Part shown: piece by piece, positions 38,517 to 48,030 of the stretch
How positions within the stretch are numbered: position 1 is the stretch's first letter
How the letters are laid out: every line of letters starts with the position of its first letter
NCBI GenBank assembly: GCA_026770025.1
Contig: JAMXDE010000008.1
Coordinates: forward strand, 992,001-1,056,000
From: Craspedostauros australis
Lineage: Eukaryota; Bacillariophyta; Bacillariophyceae; Mastogloiales; Achnanthaceae
Direction of reading: 5' to 3'
DNA: 64,000 bases
The notes under the pieces: model-generated
What the model was told of the DNA's origin: nothing
Database searches by the model: none
What the model saw: only the letters and a program-made list of their open reading frames with translations
Position numbers and translations under genes: made by a program

Positions 38517-41330
38517 ATGATTCTCAGCAGAGGACCTCCGCAGCAGGTGCAGTATCAAGCTGCTGTTTCGGGACATCAGGCCATGACTCCAACCATGAAC
38601 ATGAACACGAACATGAATGTGAATACGAGCGCAGGTGCAGATGTAGGCACGCAAATGATGATGAATGAAGTTCGTCGCAGAGATGATGACCGATACGCAC
38701 CCGCACCAAGGAGAACGCCGCCGGCGACGGCAACCAACGTCATCCCCAACGAGTTCTTCTCGCCGCTCAGTTACTCCCTCTCTGTCGATTCATCGAAGCA
38801 TATCATCGAGCCTACGAGCGTGCGAAGGCCACCACCTCCGACCCAGCAGCTTCATGAGGAACCAAACGTGCAGCGACCTCTGAACCATCACACAGCACCA
38901 CATACGAGTACTAGCAAAAGCATGGCAGAAAATCTATCTCCCGTGTTCGATCACCATCATCCGCAACCACATACGCAGCCAGTCACTCATCGCAAGACCA
39001 AGCAACCGCAATCGCAACCGCAAGTCGATGACGCTCCCACACCAGCAGATGCCAACTCGCGGGGATCTGCCTGGTCGGCGGATTGGAAGCGATTGATCAT
39101 GCTCTCCCCAGACGGCAAGCCGGTTCTCAAGACGCCACAAGTTGCGGAAAAGCAACCAGCTGCATCTGTGTCAGCACGGCGAACTTCGACAGCTACACAA
39201 GGTACAGCAGGCACAGCATTGCAACAAAACAAGCCAGTTCTGGAGTCACAGGACGTGCACGAATTGCTGTCCTACATAGATGGCCTTGGTTTCGCATCAC
39301 CACGATTGCATCAGGAGCTTCGCCGGCTTGCATCAACCGATGCGAACGAAGACGACGAGGTTACAAATGGCGTTGGCATTGGCGCTGGGTCTATGACTGT
39401 GGATGCATCGCAATTGTCCAACCGAAACGCACTCATGACGCCCTCCAGGGGCCGTCGTCACATCAGCTCGAAGAACCGCGTGCCTCCCATGACATCTGTT
39501 AAGTTTCCGCGTGAGCTCCATCAATCACCATCGAGATCAGCGTTGTCGGATAGAACGAATGCCATCTCCAACGTTGCGGGAGCGTCATCACTGAATCAGT
39601 CGCAAGGAATGCATCATAAGCAGCCCTACAAACAAGCTTCTTCCCAGGAGCAGGCGTATCCACAAGCTGTCAAGATGGGAGCGCAGTACTCCACAGTTAT
39701 TGGACAAGACAATCCAGCTGCCTTTGAATCCAGCACGGCTCATCGCCCTGATCCTCCGATTGTTGATATGTCGACCGAGTATCAAGGATCTGTGGATGGT
39801 TCTCGGAGCAATCACACCGCAGTTGCAGATGGGAGTGGTGGAAACGTCGCCGACCGCAGTTCCTCGCTGCTGGGCACTTCGTACATCTCGATGGCGTCCA
39901 GAACCATGCCATCACAGCCACCAGTTCCAAAACCACAGCAGCAACACCAACAGAAGGATCTACGCTCGCACGAAGCTGCATTGCAAGCCAACTATCCAAC
40001 GTGGGAGAGCCCGCAACACTTTGCTGACATGTCGCGAGACAGATACGAGCCAATGGCACCGCCGAACACGAACAGGACGAACAGGTCTCAGAAGACCCAA
40101 AAGTCCACGTCCTTTGCGGCTAGTCCTTCACCAGCCCAACTGCTCCCACCAACATCCACACCGGCGGCTGCATCTTTGGCAGCCCAAATCGAACAATCAC
40201 AAGGCACACCTGCACCAAACGGCACGCCAGCACATAGAAAAGACTCGAGAATTGTGAAGCAACTGTTGGAAAAGGCCGTCGCAACCTTGAATGATGCTCA
40301 GAGAGAACGGGACTCTGCCAGGGAATGGGCCGAATCTGTGAAAACTTCTGTCGGCCAATGGGCAACTGAACAGCGCAATCTACTTGACTTCGAAAAGCAT
40401 CAACAGCAACAGCAGCAGGAGCAAAAGAAGCAGCAGGAGGATAGTGAACTTCATCGAAAGGATCAGCTGGATAGGGAGGCTCTCTCGCAACAGCACTTGC
40501 AGCAGCAGACCCATCTCATCCAGTCACTGGAGGGAGCGGTGCTTGAGCTTCAGAAGCAAGTCACGCATGAACATCAGAAACGCCAGAGCACTGAAGCATC
40601 CCTCCAAGACTTGCTTGTTAATCAGCAATCCAAGATGCAGCAGCTCGGTAATCAACTGAGCTCGGTGGAGCAGCTAGTTGTCAGCGCAACCAGCACCAGC
40701 GGCGGGACTTTGGGATCGTCACTCAAATCTGAGAGCCCGCAAGATCGCTTCTCAAGTCAGGGCTACGGGAACGTGGCCTCCGATGAAATCCCGCGTCACG
40801 TTGCTCAAACTCCCGCGAATCAGCCCATCCGACATGCTGACGATCCAACGACCACTGTCATGGCGCACAAGCGCGCAGCCAACCATTTCATCGACTCTCC
40901 GCACCAATCGCAAGGAGGCAGGCTGTTCCAGGCCACAGGTGCAGTTGCTGCTGATGGGCCCCAACTGACACATCAGCAAACCGCCACCAATGGCCCAGAG
41001 CAAACAACAGAACGCAGGAGCCGACGAACCAAAGAGGTAAGCGATCGTGGGTACATGATCCGGTACAGCAATGGAGTCCAGAAGGAAGTCCATCACGATG
41101 GCACCACAGTGACTCGGTTTGTGAATGGCGACGTCGAGACCAAGCTTCCCCATTCCGGCAGCGTCGCCTACTTCCACGCCGGCGATCAAGTCCTGCAAAT
41201 CACATTGCCAGATCAATCTGTCCTGTACGAGTATTCCAACCAGCAAACGGAACGACATCTGCCGAATGGAGACAAGGTCATCATGTTCCCCAACGGTATG
41301 AAGCAGGTGTTGATGCGTGGTGTGGTATAG
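38517..41330 (+). CDS. CENPJ: SAS-4/CPAP (CENPJ)-like centriole protein with TCP10 C-terminal domain (937 aa)
   Basis: The C-terminus (about residues 840-937) is a run of short beta-hairpin repeats. Examples are YMIRYSNGVQKEVHHDGTT, TRFVNGDVETKLPHSG, YFHAGDQVLQITLPDQ and IMFPNGMKQV. This is the TCP10_C or G-box domain of CPAP/SAS-4, which binds STIL/Ana2 and assembles centrioles. A coiled coil rich in Gln, Glu and Lys lies at about 580-725. The rest is Pro/Ser/Gln-rich and probably disordered. The tubulin-binding PN2-3 motif of animal CPAP was not seen. Animal CPAP is longer (about 1340 aa). ATG 38517 is the first in frame; upstream in-frame codons lack ATG. Alternative: another TCP10-domain protein such as a TCP10 relative. 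The head-to-head ASPM-like neighbour supports a centrosomal role. Confidence 0.75.
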   Translation: MILSRGPPQQVQYQAAVSGHQAMTPTMNMNTNMNVNTSAGADVGTQMMMNEVRRRDDDRYAPAPRRTPPATATNVIPNEFFSPLSYSLSVDSSKHIIEPTSVRRPPPPTQQLHEEPNVQRPLNHHTAPHTSTSKSMAENLSPVFDHHHPQPHTQPVTHRKTKQPQSQPQVDDAPTPADANSRGSAWSADWKRLIMLSPDGKPVLKTPQVAEKQPAASVSARRTSTATQGTAGTALQQNKPVLESQDVHELLSYIDGLGFASPRLHQELRRLASTDANEDDEVTNGVGIGAGSMTVDASQLSNRNALMTPSRGRRHISSKNRVPPMTSVKFPRELHQSPSRSALSDRTNAISNVAGASSLNQSQGMHHKQPYKQASSQEQAYPQAVKMGAQYSTVIGQDNPAAFESSTAHRPDPPIVDMSTEYQGSVDGSRSNHTAVADGSGGNVADRSSSLLGTSYISMASRTMPSQPPVPKPQQQHQQKDLRSHEAALQANYPTWESPQHFADMSRDRYEPMAPPNTNRTNRSQKTQKSTSFAASPSPAQLLPPTSTPAAASLAAQIEQSQGTPAPNGTPAHRKDSRIVKQLLEKAVATLNDAQRERDSAREWAESVKTSVGQWATEQRNLLDFEKHQQQQQQEQKKQQEDSELHRKDQLDREALSQQHLQQQTHLIQSLEGAVLELQKQVTHEHQKRQSTEASLQDLLVNQQSKMQQLGNQLSSVEQLVVSATSTSGGTLGSSLKSESPQDRFSSQGYGNVASDEIPRHVAQTPANQPIRHADDPTTTVMAHKRAANHFIDSPHQSQGGRLFQATGAVAADGPQLTHQQTATNGPEQTTERRSRRTKEVSDRGYMIRYSNGVQKEVHHDGTTVTRFVNGDVETKLPHSGSVAYFHAGDQVLQITLPDQSVLYEYSNQQTERHLPNGDKVIMFPNGMKQVLMRGVV

Positions 41331-41513
41331 ATGTGATTTTGGAATGTTAACAATACGATAGTAGAGTACTATGTGCACATGTGTATGGTGTGCGGGAGAT
41401 GTTTGGAGACGCGAACTTGGTCATACTCGTACTCGCACAATCTGGTACTGTTACGGCTAATCGTGGAGTATTAGGTGCACGCAGCCGTCTGTGTGGCGCT
41501 AGTAAGTCACATC

Positions 41514-41644
41514 TGTCAGTATCTGTACGGGAGGATGTGTGTGTGTGTGTGTGCTAATGATGGATTTATGGGAGGAGACTGTCTCCGTTGTCACTCTTCA
41601 GAGGCGGAGGCTGCGGACGTCTGTCCTGCGTACGTATGCCAACA
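41514..41644 (-). repeat. 3' LTR of Copia-2
   Basis: 131 bp, including a (GT)n tract at about 41536-41553. The last codons of pol and its stop (TAA, 41566-41568) lie inside this LTR. Confidence 0.9.
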
Positions 41645-44600
41645 CCCCCCCACGCTGGAAGATCTCCAGCGGGAAAAATTGCTCTGACCGAGCGACGCCC
41701 ATCATGGTCTTGAGCGAAAGACGGGCGGAAGCGACCCATTATCAAGTCAGTATGGCGGAAAAAGAGAACCGACGGCGTCTGTTTGGTGCATGCATCCGCT
41801 GCGTTGAGATCGGATGCGACGTCCTCGATAAGAATAAGATCCCGATCCACCCAGTCACTGACTGCGAAGGTTCGGATATCAATATGTCTCGAATTCCGTG
41901 TAGGCTGACTTGCGTTGGCCATCATGCGTGCTCCTCGATTGTCCTCAAAAATGAGAGTGGCGTGCTGTTGCGACACCCCGATCTCATCGAGGATGGAACG
42001 AAGCCACAGAGCCATGCGGCCAGCATCGCTGGCAGCGACAAACTCGGCTTCGGAGCTGCTGAGGGACACGGTCGGTTGAACACGAGTCTTCCACGCGACG
42101 GCAGCGCCGCCGAACATGAACACGATGCCGGTGACCGAGCGCCGATGGCGAATATCGGAGCCCCAGTCGGCGTCCACGTATCCATAGACCGTGGAGAATC
42201 GGACTGTCTCATGATGGTCCACGTTGTGTGAGATGTCCTCAGGCGGTGAAAGGGGCAGCGGCACGGGGATGTCCGGAAGCTCAGGTAGGGGTGACGGCCG
42301 CCAGTATGTGATTCCAAGTTCCCTTGTGGCAGCAATGTATCGGAAGAGGTACTTGACCGCCTCATAATGGATCTTGGCCGGGTTGACGGAAAACTGGCTG
42401 AGTTTTACCACGGGGAACGATATGTCCGGACGGCACGAAACCATGGCCCAAATCAGCTCACCAATGGCCTGTCGATAACTGAAGAACGATGCCTGTAGTT
42501 GTCGCCGCTCTCCTTCAGTAGCTGGGACGTCCGCACTGTCCAGTTGTCGAATGTATCCGTTGTCCGCGCGCATGGGGAGTCGTTGCGACGATCGAAGATC
42601 TTGCCATCCATGCTTCTGGAGCACCTTGTTCAGATAGGTGGTGCAGTGTACCGTCACATGCGACCGGCCCTGAGTGAGATCAAGCCCATTGTAGTGGGAG
42701 AAGAGCCCATGCCGAGTGATTGGCTGATTGAGTTGCTCGTCAAGTAAATCACAGAACGTGACGTATGTGCTCTGTCGTGATGTGGCAACTGCGAAGTCGT
42801 CGACTTGCCGGAGTATGTAGACACGCTCACCGCGTATGAGTCCAGTGTAAAGGCACGGGGCGTGCGTGGTGGACGTCAGGCCTATGCGCTTCATGATCCC
42901 ATTGACATGGATGCTCCATTGTCGAGGCGCCTCAGGATGACCCTGCAGGTTCTTGAGAACGGGCACAACATGGCCACGAGGAATGGTAGCACCATGCTTC
43001 TGCTCCCACCACGAACGGAATTGATCGTCCACCTTCATGTAGTATCGTTGCGCGCTGGCCGGAGCTTCAGCAAAAGCATTGGCGACGTCAGCTCCAAAGA
43101 TGAGCAGGCGTTGGACGGCAGCAATAGCAACAAGGATGCGAAATTCAGTGAGATCAGGTGTGGCAGCATAGGTATGACCAAAGACACGGACGTTGCCTCC
43201 TCGGGTGGAACCATCGCAGACTGCGCGGGCCTTCTTGCGGTTGTTCTCATGGGTCTTCACAACATACACCCACACCCAATTGAACACCGCTGCACCGGAA
43301 GGAGCGTTCACTGGGTCACCGAACATCCCTTGATGGTGGTACTGCTCCATCTGCTTGAACTCCGCAGCTTGCCACTCATCCCAGTCATCCCGCAGCAACA
43401 ACTTGCGCCGTGTGAGCTTGGGAGCATCAGTAACAGCGCGAACGTGCGGCGAAATCTGCCGAAGGACGTCGTGGACATGCCGAAGCTGGTCGAAGTAGAG
43501 CTGCGGGACACCCTGTTGTGACAGCGCGTTGCGTGCCTCATCAAAAGCGAAGATCGCGACGATCGGACCCGCTTTGCGCTGCCGTGCATCCGAGATGACG
43601 CGAACGACTTCATCACCACTGGAAATGTCGTTGCCATCCAGCGTGAGCAAATGTGCAGACCGGAGACGTGACCGCCATCGGGGAATGCGAGCAGCCGGAG
43701 TGCCAGGTGTACAGGTCTGCAGCTGCAGCCGTCCTCGCGCATCGTCGGGCACAAGCACCAGTCCAGCGCACGGGTCCGAGCCAGACACCTCAATGTCTTG
43801 TGCGAATGGAAAGCCAAAAGGTTCGCTCGCCATCTCCAGCGATCGCGCAGAGTGACGAACGGCGGAAGAGCATGCTGCAGCGGCGGCGTGCAACGCTGAA
43901 TCACCGCATGCCACGCAGGACTCGACCAGGACGCGGTGTTCACCGGAACCGTCGACTGGGATATGACCACCCTTCACTGGGACCGATGCGTCAACGCCAT
44001 GAGGTGCGTGAAATCCCAGCTCGAACAAAAGCTGCGGTCCTGGAGGCCGACTGCTGGACGTGAAGTGAGCTTCGTCGAACACGATGTTGCCAGCAGTCTT
44101 GATGCGGCCAGAGTCAAGGTCGTAGTATTGATGAAGGGTTGGTGTCGCAGTGTGCCCCACGAAGACGCCATTGTAGGTATGTATGTCGAGCTTCGCAGGC
44201 GGATGCCCAGGCTTTCGGACAGTGACGCGGGATCCAAAGACACGCAGGTGCTGAAGATCAGGCTTGACCCCATGTTGGAGCTCGTATGGCGTCTTGGAGA
44301 TGGACGCGTGCCACAGGCGGTTCTTCAAGTAGACCGAATGCACAAGCGCAAGGGCCCAAAACTGTGGCTTGAGGCCAGCCGAGTATAGCAGAGCCCTCGT
44401 CATGACGCCAAAAGTGCGGTTCAGCCGCTCCACTTTCCCATTCATCCAGGAGCAGCCAGCGCCAGTGGGTTCAAGGTTGTACCCGGCATCACGGACGGCC
44501 ACTTGGAAAGCCCCAGATCGAGCGAGTTCGCCGCCAGTGTCCACTCGTACCGCGCGATGACCGGAGCGCCGACCAAAATCACCCAAGAGCTTAGTGAAGA

Positions 44601-45657
44601 TCTCAACTGGAGGTGATCTGTCCTTGGTCGGGAACACCCAGGTGTACCGCGTGTAGGCATCAGTGATGAGCAGGTACGACGTGAACCCTTCAAGGGATAG
44701 CACAACGCGGCGGTGAGCACCTTTGCCACGAAGCTTGGCAGCGCCATAAGCCTCGTTGGTAGCACGCATGAAGCCAAAATCGGCATGGAAGCGAGCGCCC
44801 GGATGTGGCTCGACAAAATCCACGTTGGGCCCACGAGCTGCCTTCTGCCGATGAGCTTGGCTGCACGTCTCGCAGTGCCGCATAGGATGTGCGCTCGACT
44901 TCAGCTTGCCAGGCATGCCAGTAGCATGTGCCGGGAGCTTCTCCAGCTGTGACATGCCAGGGTGCCCCAGGCGCATGTGCCAAAGCTCGGCCTGCAGGGC
45001 GGGCGACGAAGTCTGTATGGAGAACGCCATGGGCGACCGAGTGGCATCACCAGTGAAGAAGTACAGCCCATTGGACTGGGTCATGGATGCAGAGCAATCG
45101 CCACGCGCACCATGGAATGTGAGGGTGGCACCACCTGAGTCGGACGCGAAGGTGAACCGTTGGAAGTCGTTGTCACTCTGCCGCACGATGGACTGTGGCG
45201 AGATAAGCGTCTCAGCCAGATGAGGGCATAGCGCAGTGCGGACGGAGATGGAAGATCCTTCACACGTGGGCACGTCCATGAAGCCTTCACCAGGGCACAC
45301 CATGGACTCGGCATGGGCATCGGCAGCCGCAAGCATGAGTGGCGACGGGAATGGTTGGTAACCCCGTAGAACCTCCTTGTATGGAGTAGCACTCACATTG
45401 GCGCCGATGTCACACTGGCCCATTCCATTGAAGGGATTCCAAGCCCGGACTCCGGGTCCATCAGTGCGAGCGGCATGGACGCGGCAAGCCCTGACCACGG
45501 CATATCCCACAAGCTTGAGTGGTTGTAATGCCGAAGCAGCAGGTAATGAAAGCGCGGAAACCTCATCATTGCGATGACCTGCTGGTTTCCCGCTGTAGCG
45601 ATCGTTGGATAATGGCCGCTCACCAGAGAGTTCGCTTACTCCTGGCCGGCAGTCCAA
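41566..45657 (-). CDS. Copia-2 Pol polyprotein (about 1363 codons)
   Basis: Pol follows Gag in the -1 frame and overlaps its end by 22 nt. The protease site is D83-I-G-A, where Copia elements usually have D-S/T-G-A. Integrase shows the H-H-C-C zinc finger (HMRLGHPGM...CETC), then FHADFGF, VDTGGE and NGKVERLNR of the catalytic core. Reverse transcriptase has FGADVANAFAEA and the box Q-V-D-D at 951-954 in place of Y-V-D-D. RNase H has YVDADWGSD, SSSEAEF and FEDNRGARMM. The frame has no ATG at its start (first codon TTG 45657), as expected for expression by frameshift from Gag. The last 25 or so residues are encoded by the polypurine tract and 3' LTR. Confidence 0.93.
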   Translation of the reverse strand: MDCRPGVSELSGERPLSNDRYSGKPAGHRNDEVSALSLPAASALQPLKLVGYAVVRACRVHAARTDGPGVRAWNPFNGMGQCDIGANVSATPYKEVLRGYQPFPSPLMLAAADAHAESMVCPGEGFMDVPTCEGSSISVRTALCPHLAETLISPQSIVRQSDNDFQRFTFASDSGGATLTFHGARGDCSASMTQSNGLYFFTGDATRSPMAFSIQTSSPALQAELWHMRLGHPGMSQLEKLPAHATGMPGKLKSSAHPMRHCETCSQAHRQKAARGPNVDFVEPHPGARFHADFGFMRATNEAYGAAKLRGKGAHRRVVLSLEGFTSYLLITDAYTRYTWVFPTKDRSPPVEIFTKLLGDFGRRSGHRAVRVDTGGELARSGAFQVAVRDAGYNLEPTGAGCSWMNGKVERLNRTFGVMTRALLYSAGLKPQFWALALVHSVYLKNRLWHASISKTPYELQHGVKPDLQHLRVFGSRVTVRKPGHPPAKLDIHTYNGVFVGHTATPTLHQYYDLDSGRIKTAGNIVFDEAHFTSSSRPPGPQLLFELGFHAPHGVDASVPVKGGHIPVDGSGEHRVLVESCVACGDSALHAAAAACSSAVRHSARSLEMASEPFGFPFAQDIEVSGSDPCAGLVLVPDDARGRLQLQTCTPGTPAARIPRWRSRLRSAHLLTLDGNDISSGDEVVRVISDARQRKAGPIVAIFAFDEARNALSQQGVPQLYFDQLRHVHDVLRQISPHVRAVTDAPKLTRRKLLLRDDWDEWQAAEFKQMEQYHHQGMFGDPVNAPSGAAVFNWVWVYVVKTHENNRKKARAVCDGSTRGGNVRVFGHTYAATPDLTEFRILVAIAAVQRLLIFGADVANAFAEAPASAQRYYMKVDDQFRSWWEQKHGATIPRGHVVPVLKNLQGHPEAPRQWSIHVNGIMKRIGLTSTTHAPCLYTGLIRGERVYILRQVDDFAVATSRQSTYVTFCDLLDEQLNQPITRHGLFSHYNGLDLTQGRSHVTVHCTTYLNKVLQKHGWQDLRSSQRLPMRADNGYIRQLDSADVPATEGERRQLQASFFSYRQAIGELIWAMVSCRPDISFPVVKLSQFSVNPAKIHYEAVKYLFRYIAATRELGITYWRPSPLPELPDIPVPLPLSPPEDISHNVDHHETVRFSTVYGYVDADWGSDIRHRRSVTGIVFMFGGAAVAWKTRVQPTVSLSSSEAEFVAASDAGRMALWLRSILDEIGVSQQHATLIFEDNRGARMMANASQPTRNSRHIDIRTFAVSDWVDRDLILIEDVASDLNAADACTKQTPSVLFFRHTDLIMGRFRPSFAQDHDGRRSVRAIFPAGDLPAWGGVGIRTQDRRPQPPPLKSDNGDSLLP

Positions 45658-47405
45658 AAATCCTGATCGACGGACTCGAGTACCTCATCAGACACCATGA
45701 GGCCAGCGAGGGACTCGTGATCCTCATTGCCAAAACGCTGGATGGCCCGAGCATTCGCCTTGAAAGTCTGCTTGGTGAAGTGCCCGCGGAACTTGTCGCG
45801 CATGCTGGCCGCATAATCAGGGTGAGACGTGGCGAACTCGGTCATGTGCCCATGGCGCCCAAAAGTCTTGCACGTGTCCTTGGTGTGGCCCATGTTGCAG
45901 CAGGCTTCACAGAAGGCACCAGGCATGGGTTTGTAGAATGCATGCTGGCGCCGTTCTGGACGCTGCCCGCGGCCACCACCATCATTGCGCCCCTGGCTGC
46001 GCGTGTTGACGCGATGTGCGACACCCCGTGTAGGAGTCTGGGGAAGATCGGCAACCTCCTGCCCAAGTTGCTCCACGCGTAGGTTGAGCGGAAGCTCCCG
46101 GGCTGAGGCAACACCACGAACCGCGGTATGAAAGTGTCCCAGCTCGTACCCATGGCCGCGTAGCTCCTCAAGGAAGTGGCGGGTGAGTTCCAGCTGAGAG
46201 ATGTGGCGACGAAACACAAGGCTCTCCACGAGCTGATAGCTGAGAAGCTGTTCAGCATATGTGGCCACCGAGCCATGGAACGCCGGCGCCTTGTGGACCT
46301 GTGTCTGCACCGCATCGTACGCGCCAGAGAGCAGGGTGTGTAGGAACACGTACGCCGACAGCCGATGTGGCATGATGCCGATGCTGCTGGTGTACTTCAG
46401 GCGAAGCGCCGCATGCTCCAGGTTGATGATGCCATCGGCCTGCAGCTTAACCACCAGCTGATCATTCATGGCAAAGACACGGGGACCGTGAACATTGCGC
46501 GGAATGACAGAGGTGGATGGCTGGAAGGAGTTCAGCGGGCAAAAGTGCAAGTCCGCGCGTGCGGCAGCAGCCTGGAATTGGCCATACCAGTTGAACACGG
46601 CGGTTGGCGAGTCGTCCTTCAGGGGAAGACGCCACTTGTCCCACGCCGGGCCGACACCGTAGTCCAGACGCTCGACAGCGGGCGGGACCTCGTAGGTACG
46701 GTGCCGACGGAACGCGGGGCTGGCGTTAGCCACAGAGTAGTCCACGCCAGAGTCGGTGACGTAGTCGAAACCCGCGGTCTCACGACGGGGACTCTCGAAG
46801 TCAGCAGGCGGGAGAGTATGCGAGTCCACAGCAGGAGCAGTAGAAGCCGCACCATCGCCAGGCGTGTCGCCGTCGCGAGGAGGAGGACCACCTTCAGGCG
46901 GCACGGTCGCAGCAGGATCGGCCACCTTGGAGATGTCCACGACCTCGTCACCCGCGCGCAGACCTGTGTTAGCAGCGCGCGAAGCGACAGAGGCCACCGA
47001 CATGGGGACGGATCGGAAGTCGGGAGGGATCGGATTCTCGAGGCGCATGAAAGGACGGAACTCGCGCGCCGAGAGGTTGGATGCCCACTGGTCGTCAGCT
47101 TCGCCGGTTTTCAAATACCACGCGCGAAGGCGCCACAAGTGCCGCACATGAAGTGGGCTCGTTGCAGACCACGCGCAGAGGCACTCGTGAAAGCCATCAT
47201 CGGGCGCGTAGAAGAGGTCGCAGAGCTCGTCGTCAGTGCGCACCTGCAGCTCCTCCATGGCGGCCGGAAACCATTTCCATCCAAGGCGAAGCGAAATGGT
47301 TTGAGCGGTTGTCACCGTCGCAGCGGGCGGAGCGGTGTCATCAGCGGGGGCCATGGTAGAGAGCGGAACGAAGTGCGGAGCGAAGAAAGGGTGACGAGAG
47401 GGCAT
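45636..47405 (-). CDS. Copia-2 Gag (589 aa)
   Basis: Gag starts at ATG 47405, with a second Met (MAPADDTAPP) 17 codons later that could be used instead. The middle is an alpha-helical capsid-like region. A CCHC zinc knuckle of the form C-x2-C-x4-H-x4-C (CEACCNMGHTKDTC) lies near residue 500 after a basic Arg/Gly-rich stretch. The frame ends in TAA at 45636. A run of five T on the coding strand (plus 45656-45660) lies at the point where a -1 slip would enter pol, so it is the likely slippery site. Confidence 0.92.
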   Translation of the reverse strand: MPSRHPFFAPHFVPLSTMAPADDTAPPAATVTTAQTISLRLGWKWFPAAMEELQVRTDDELCDLFYAPDDGFHECLCAWSATSPLHVRHLWRLRAWYLKTGEADDQWASNLSAREFRPFMRLENPIPPDFRSVPMSVASVASRAANTGLRAGDEVVDISKVADPAATVPPEGGPPPRDGDTPGDGAASTAPAVDSHTLPPADFESPRRETAGFDYVTDSGVDYSVANASPAFRRHRTYEVPPAVERLDYGVGPAWDKWRLPLKDDSPTAVFNWYGQFQAAAARADLHFCPLNSFQPSTSVIPRNVHGPRVFAMNDQLVVKLQADGIINLEHAALRLKYTSSIGIMPHRLSAYVFLHTLLSGAYDAVQTQVHKAPAFHGSVATYAEQLLSYQLVESLVFRRHISQLELTRHFLEELRGHGYELGHFHTAVRGVASARELPLNLRVEQLGQEVADLPQTPTRGVAHRVNTRSQGRNDGGGRGQRPERRQHAFYKPMPGAFCEACCNMGHTKDTCKTFGRHGHMTEFATSHPDYAASMRDKFRGHFTKQTFKANARAIQRFGNEDHESLAGLMVSDEVLESVDQDFWTAGQE

Positions 47406-47497
47406 ACAGCTCGAGGCCAGGGAATGAAACGTCCTGAAACGAAGAGCACGAAGAAAGGAGAGGATGTGATCACAATAGCGTGAAACAAGCCATAACC

Positions 47498-47628
47498 TGT
47501 CAGTATCTGTACGGGAGGATGTGTGTGTGTGTGTGTGCTAATGATGGATTTATGGGAGGAGACTGTCTCCGTTGTCACTCTTCAGAGGCGGAGGCTGCGG
47601 ACGTCTGTCCTGCGTACGTATGCCAACA
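47498..47628 (-). repeat. 5' LTR of Copia-2
   Basis: 131-bp copy of 41514-41644, followed by the ACATC target duplication at 47629-47633. The adjacent internal sequence (minus strand GGTTATGGCTTG) is where a primer-binding site should be; no tRNA match was recognised. Confidence 0.9.
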
Positions 47629-47633
47629 ACATC

Positions 47634-48030
47634 AAGTACAGCTCACGGGCTACCGAGTTGTTGAAATCGAACACTTCGAACCGATGCGTTCCGAGCGAGT
47701 CTTGGAGTCAAACGAGTCGCTTCGCTCGTGGTGGTCAAGGTTCTGCGACCAAACAGTCACAACGTGACTGGGGCGGAGCGCTTGTTCTGGTCACGCGTGG
47801 GTGGAAGAAAAAAACGGTGCGTGTGGTTTTGTTGGATTCGTGCCACGTTATCATCTGGTTCAGAACAAGGGAGCCATGACGGAGTATTCGCTCTGTGCCA
47901 AACTCCTCGTCATCATCATCACAATCACAAAACACCAACCACCGAACCCAAGGTCTTGTATTTTATTGAAGGAAGAATCCAGTCGAGGACTAGCATCCCA
48001 CAAGTAGGAACACCAACATCCCATGCAACA
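47634..48030 (+). other. Upstream region of the exostosin gene
   Basis: Unique sequence between the Copia-2 target duplication and ATG 48031. The open frame runs through it from 47728, but the hydrophobic anchor typical of the product starts soon after 48031, so I treat this as promoter and 5' UTR. The Copia lies about 400 bp from the start codon and may affect expression. Confidence 0.5.

Larger units (their letters stand above)
41514..47628 (-). mobile_element. Copia-2 LTR retrotransposon with 131-bp LTRs
   Basis: This 6115-bp element on the minus strand is bounded by 131-bp LTRs (41514-41644 and 47498-47628) starting TGTCAGTATC and ending GCCAACA in plus orientation. A 5-bp target duplication ACATC lies at 41509-41513 and 47629-47633. 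On the minus strand the polypurine tract GTGGGGGGG abuts the 3' LTR (plus 41645 onward). Gag and Pol are in separate overlapping frames, both intact. It sits between the CPAP-like and exostosin genes. The LTRs look identical by eye, so the insertion is probably recent. Confidence 0.95.
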
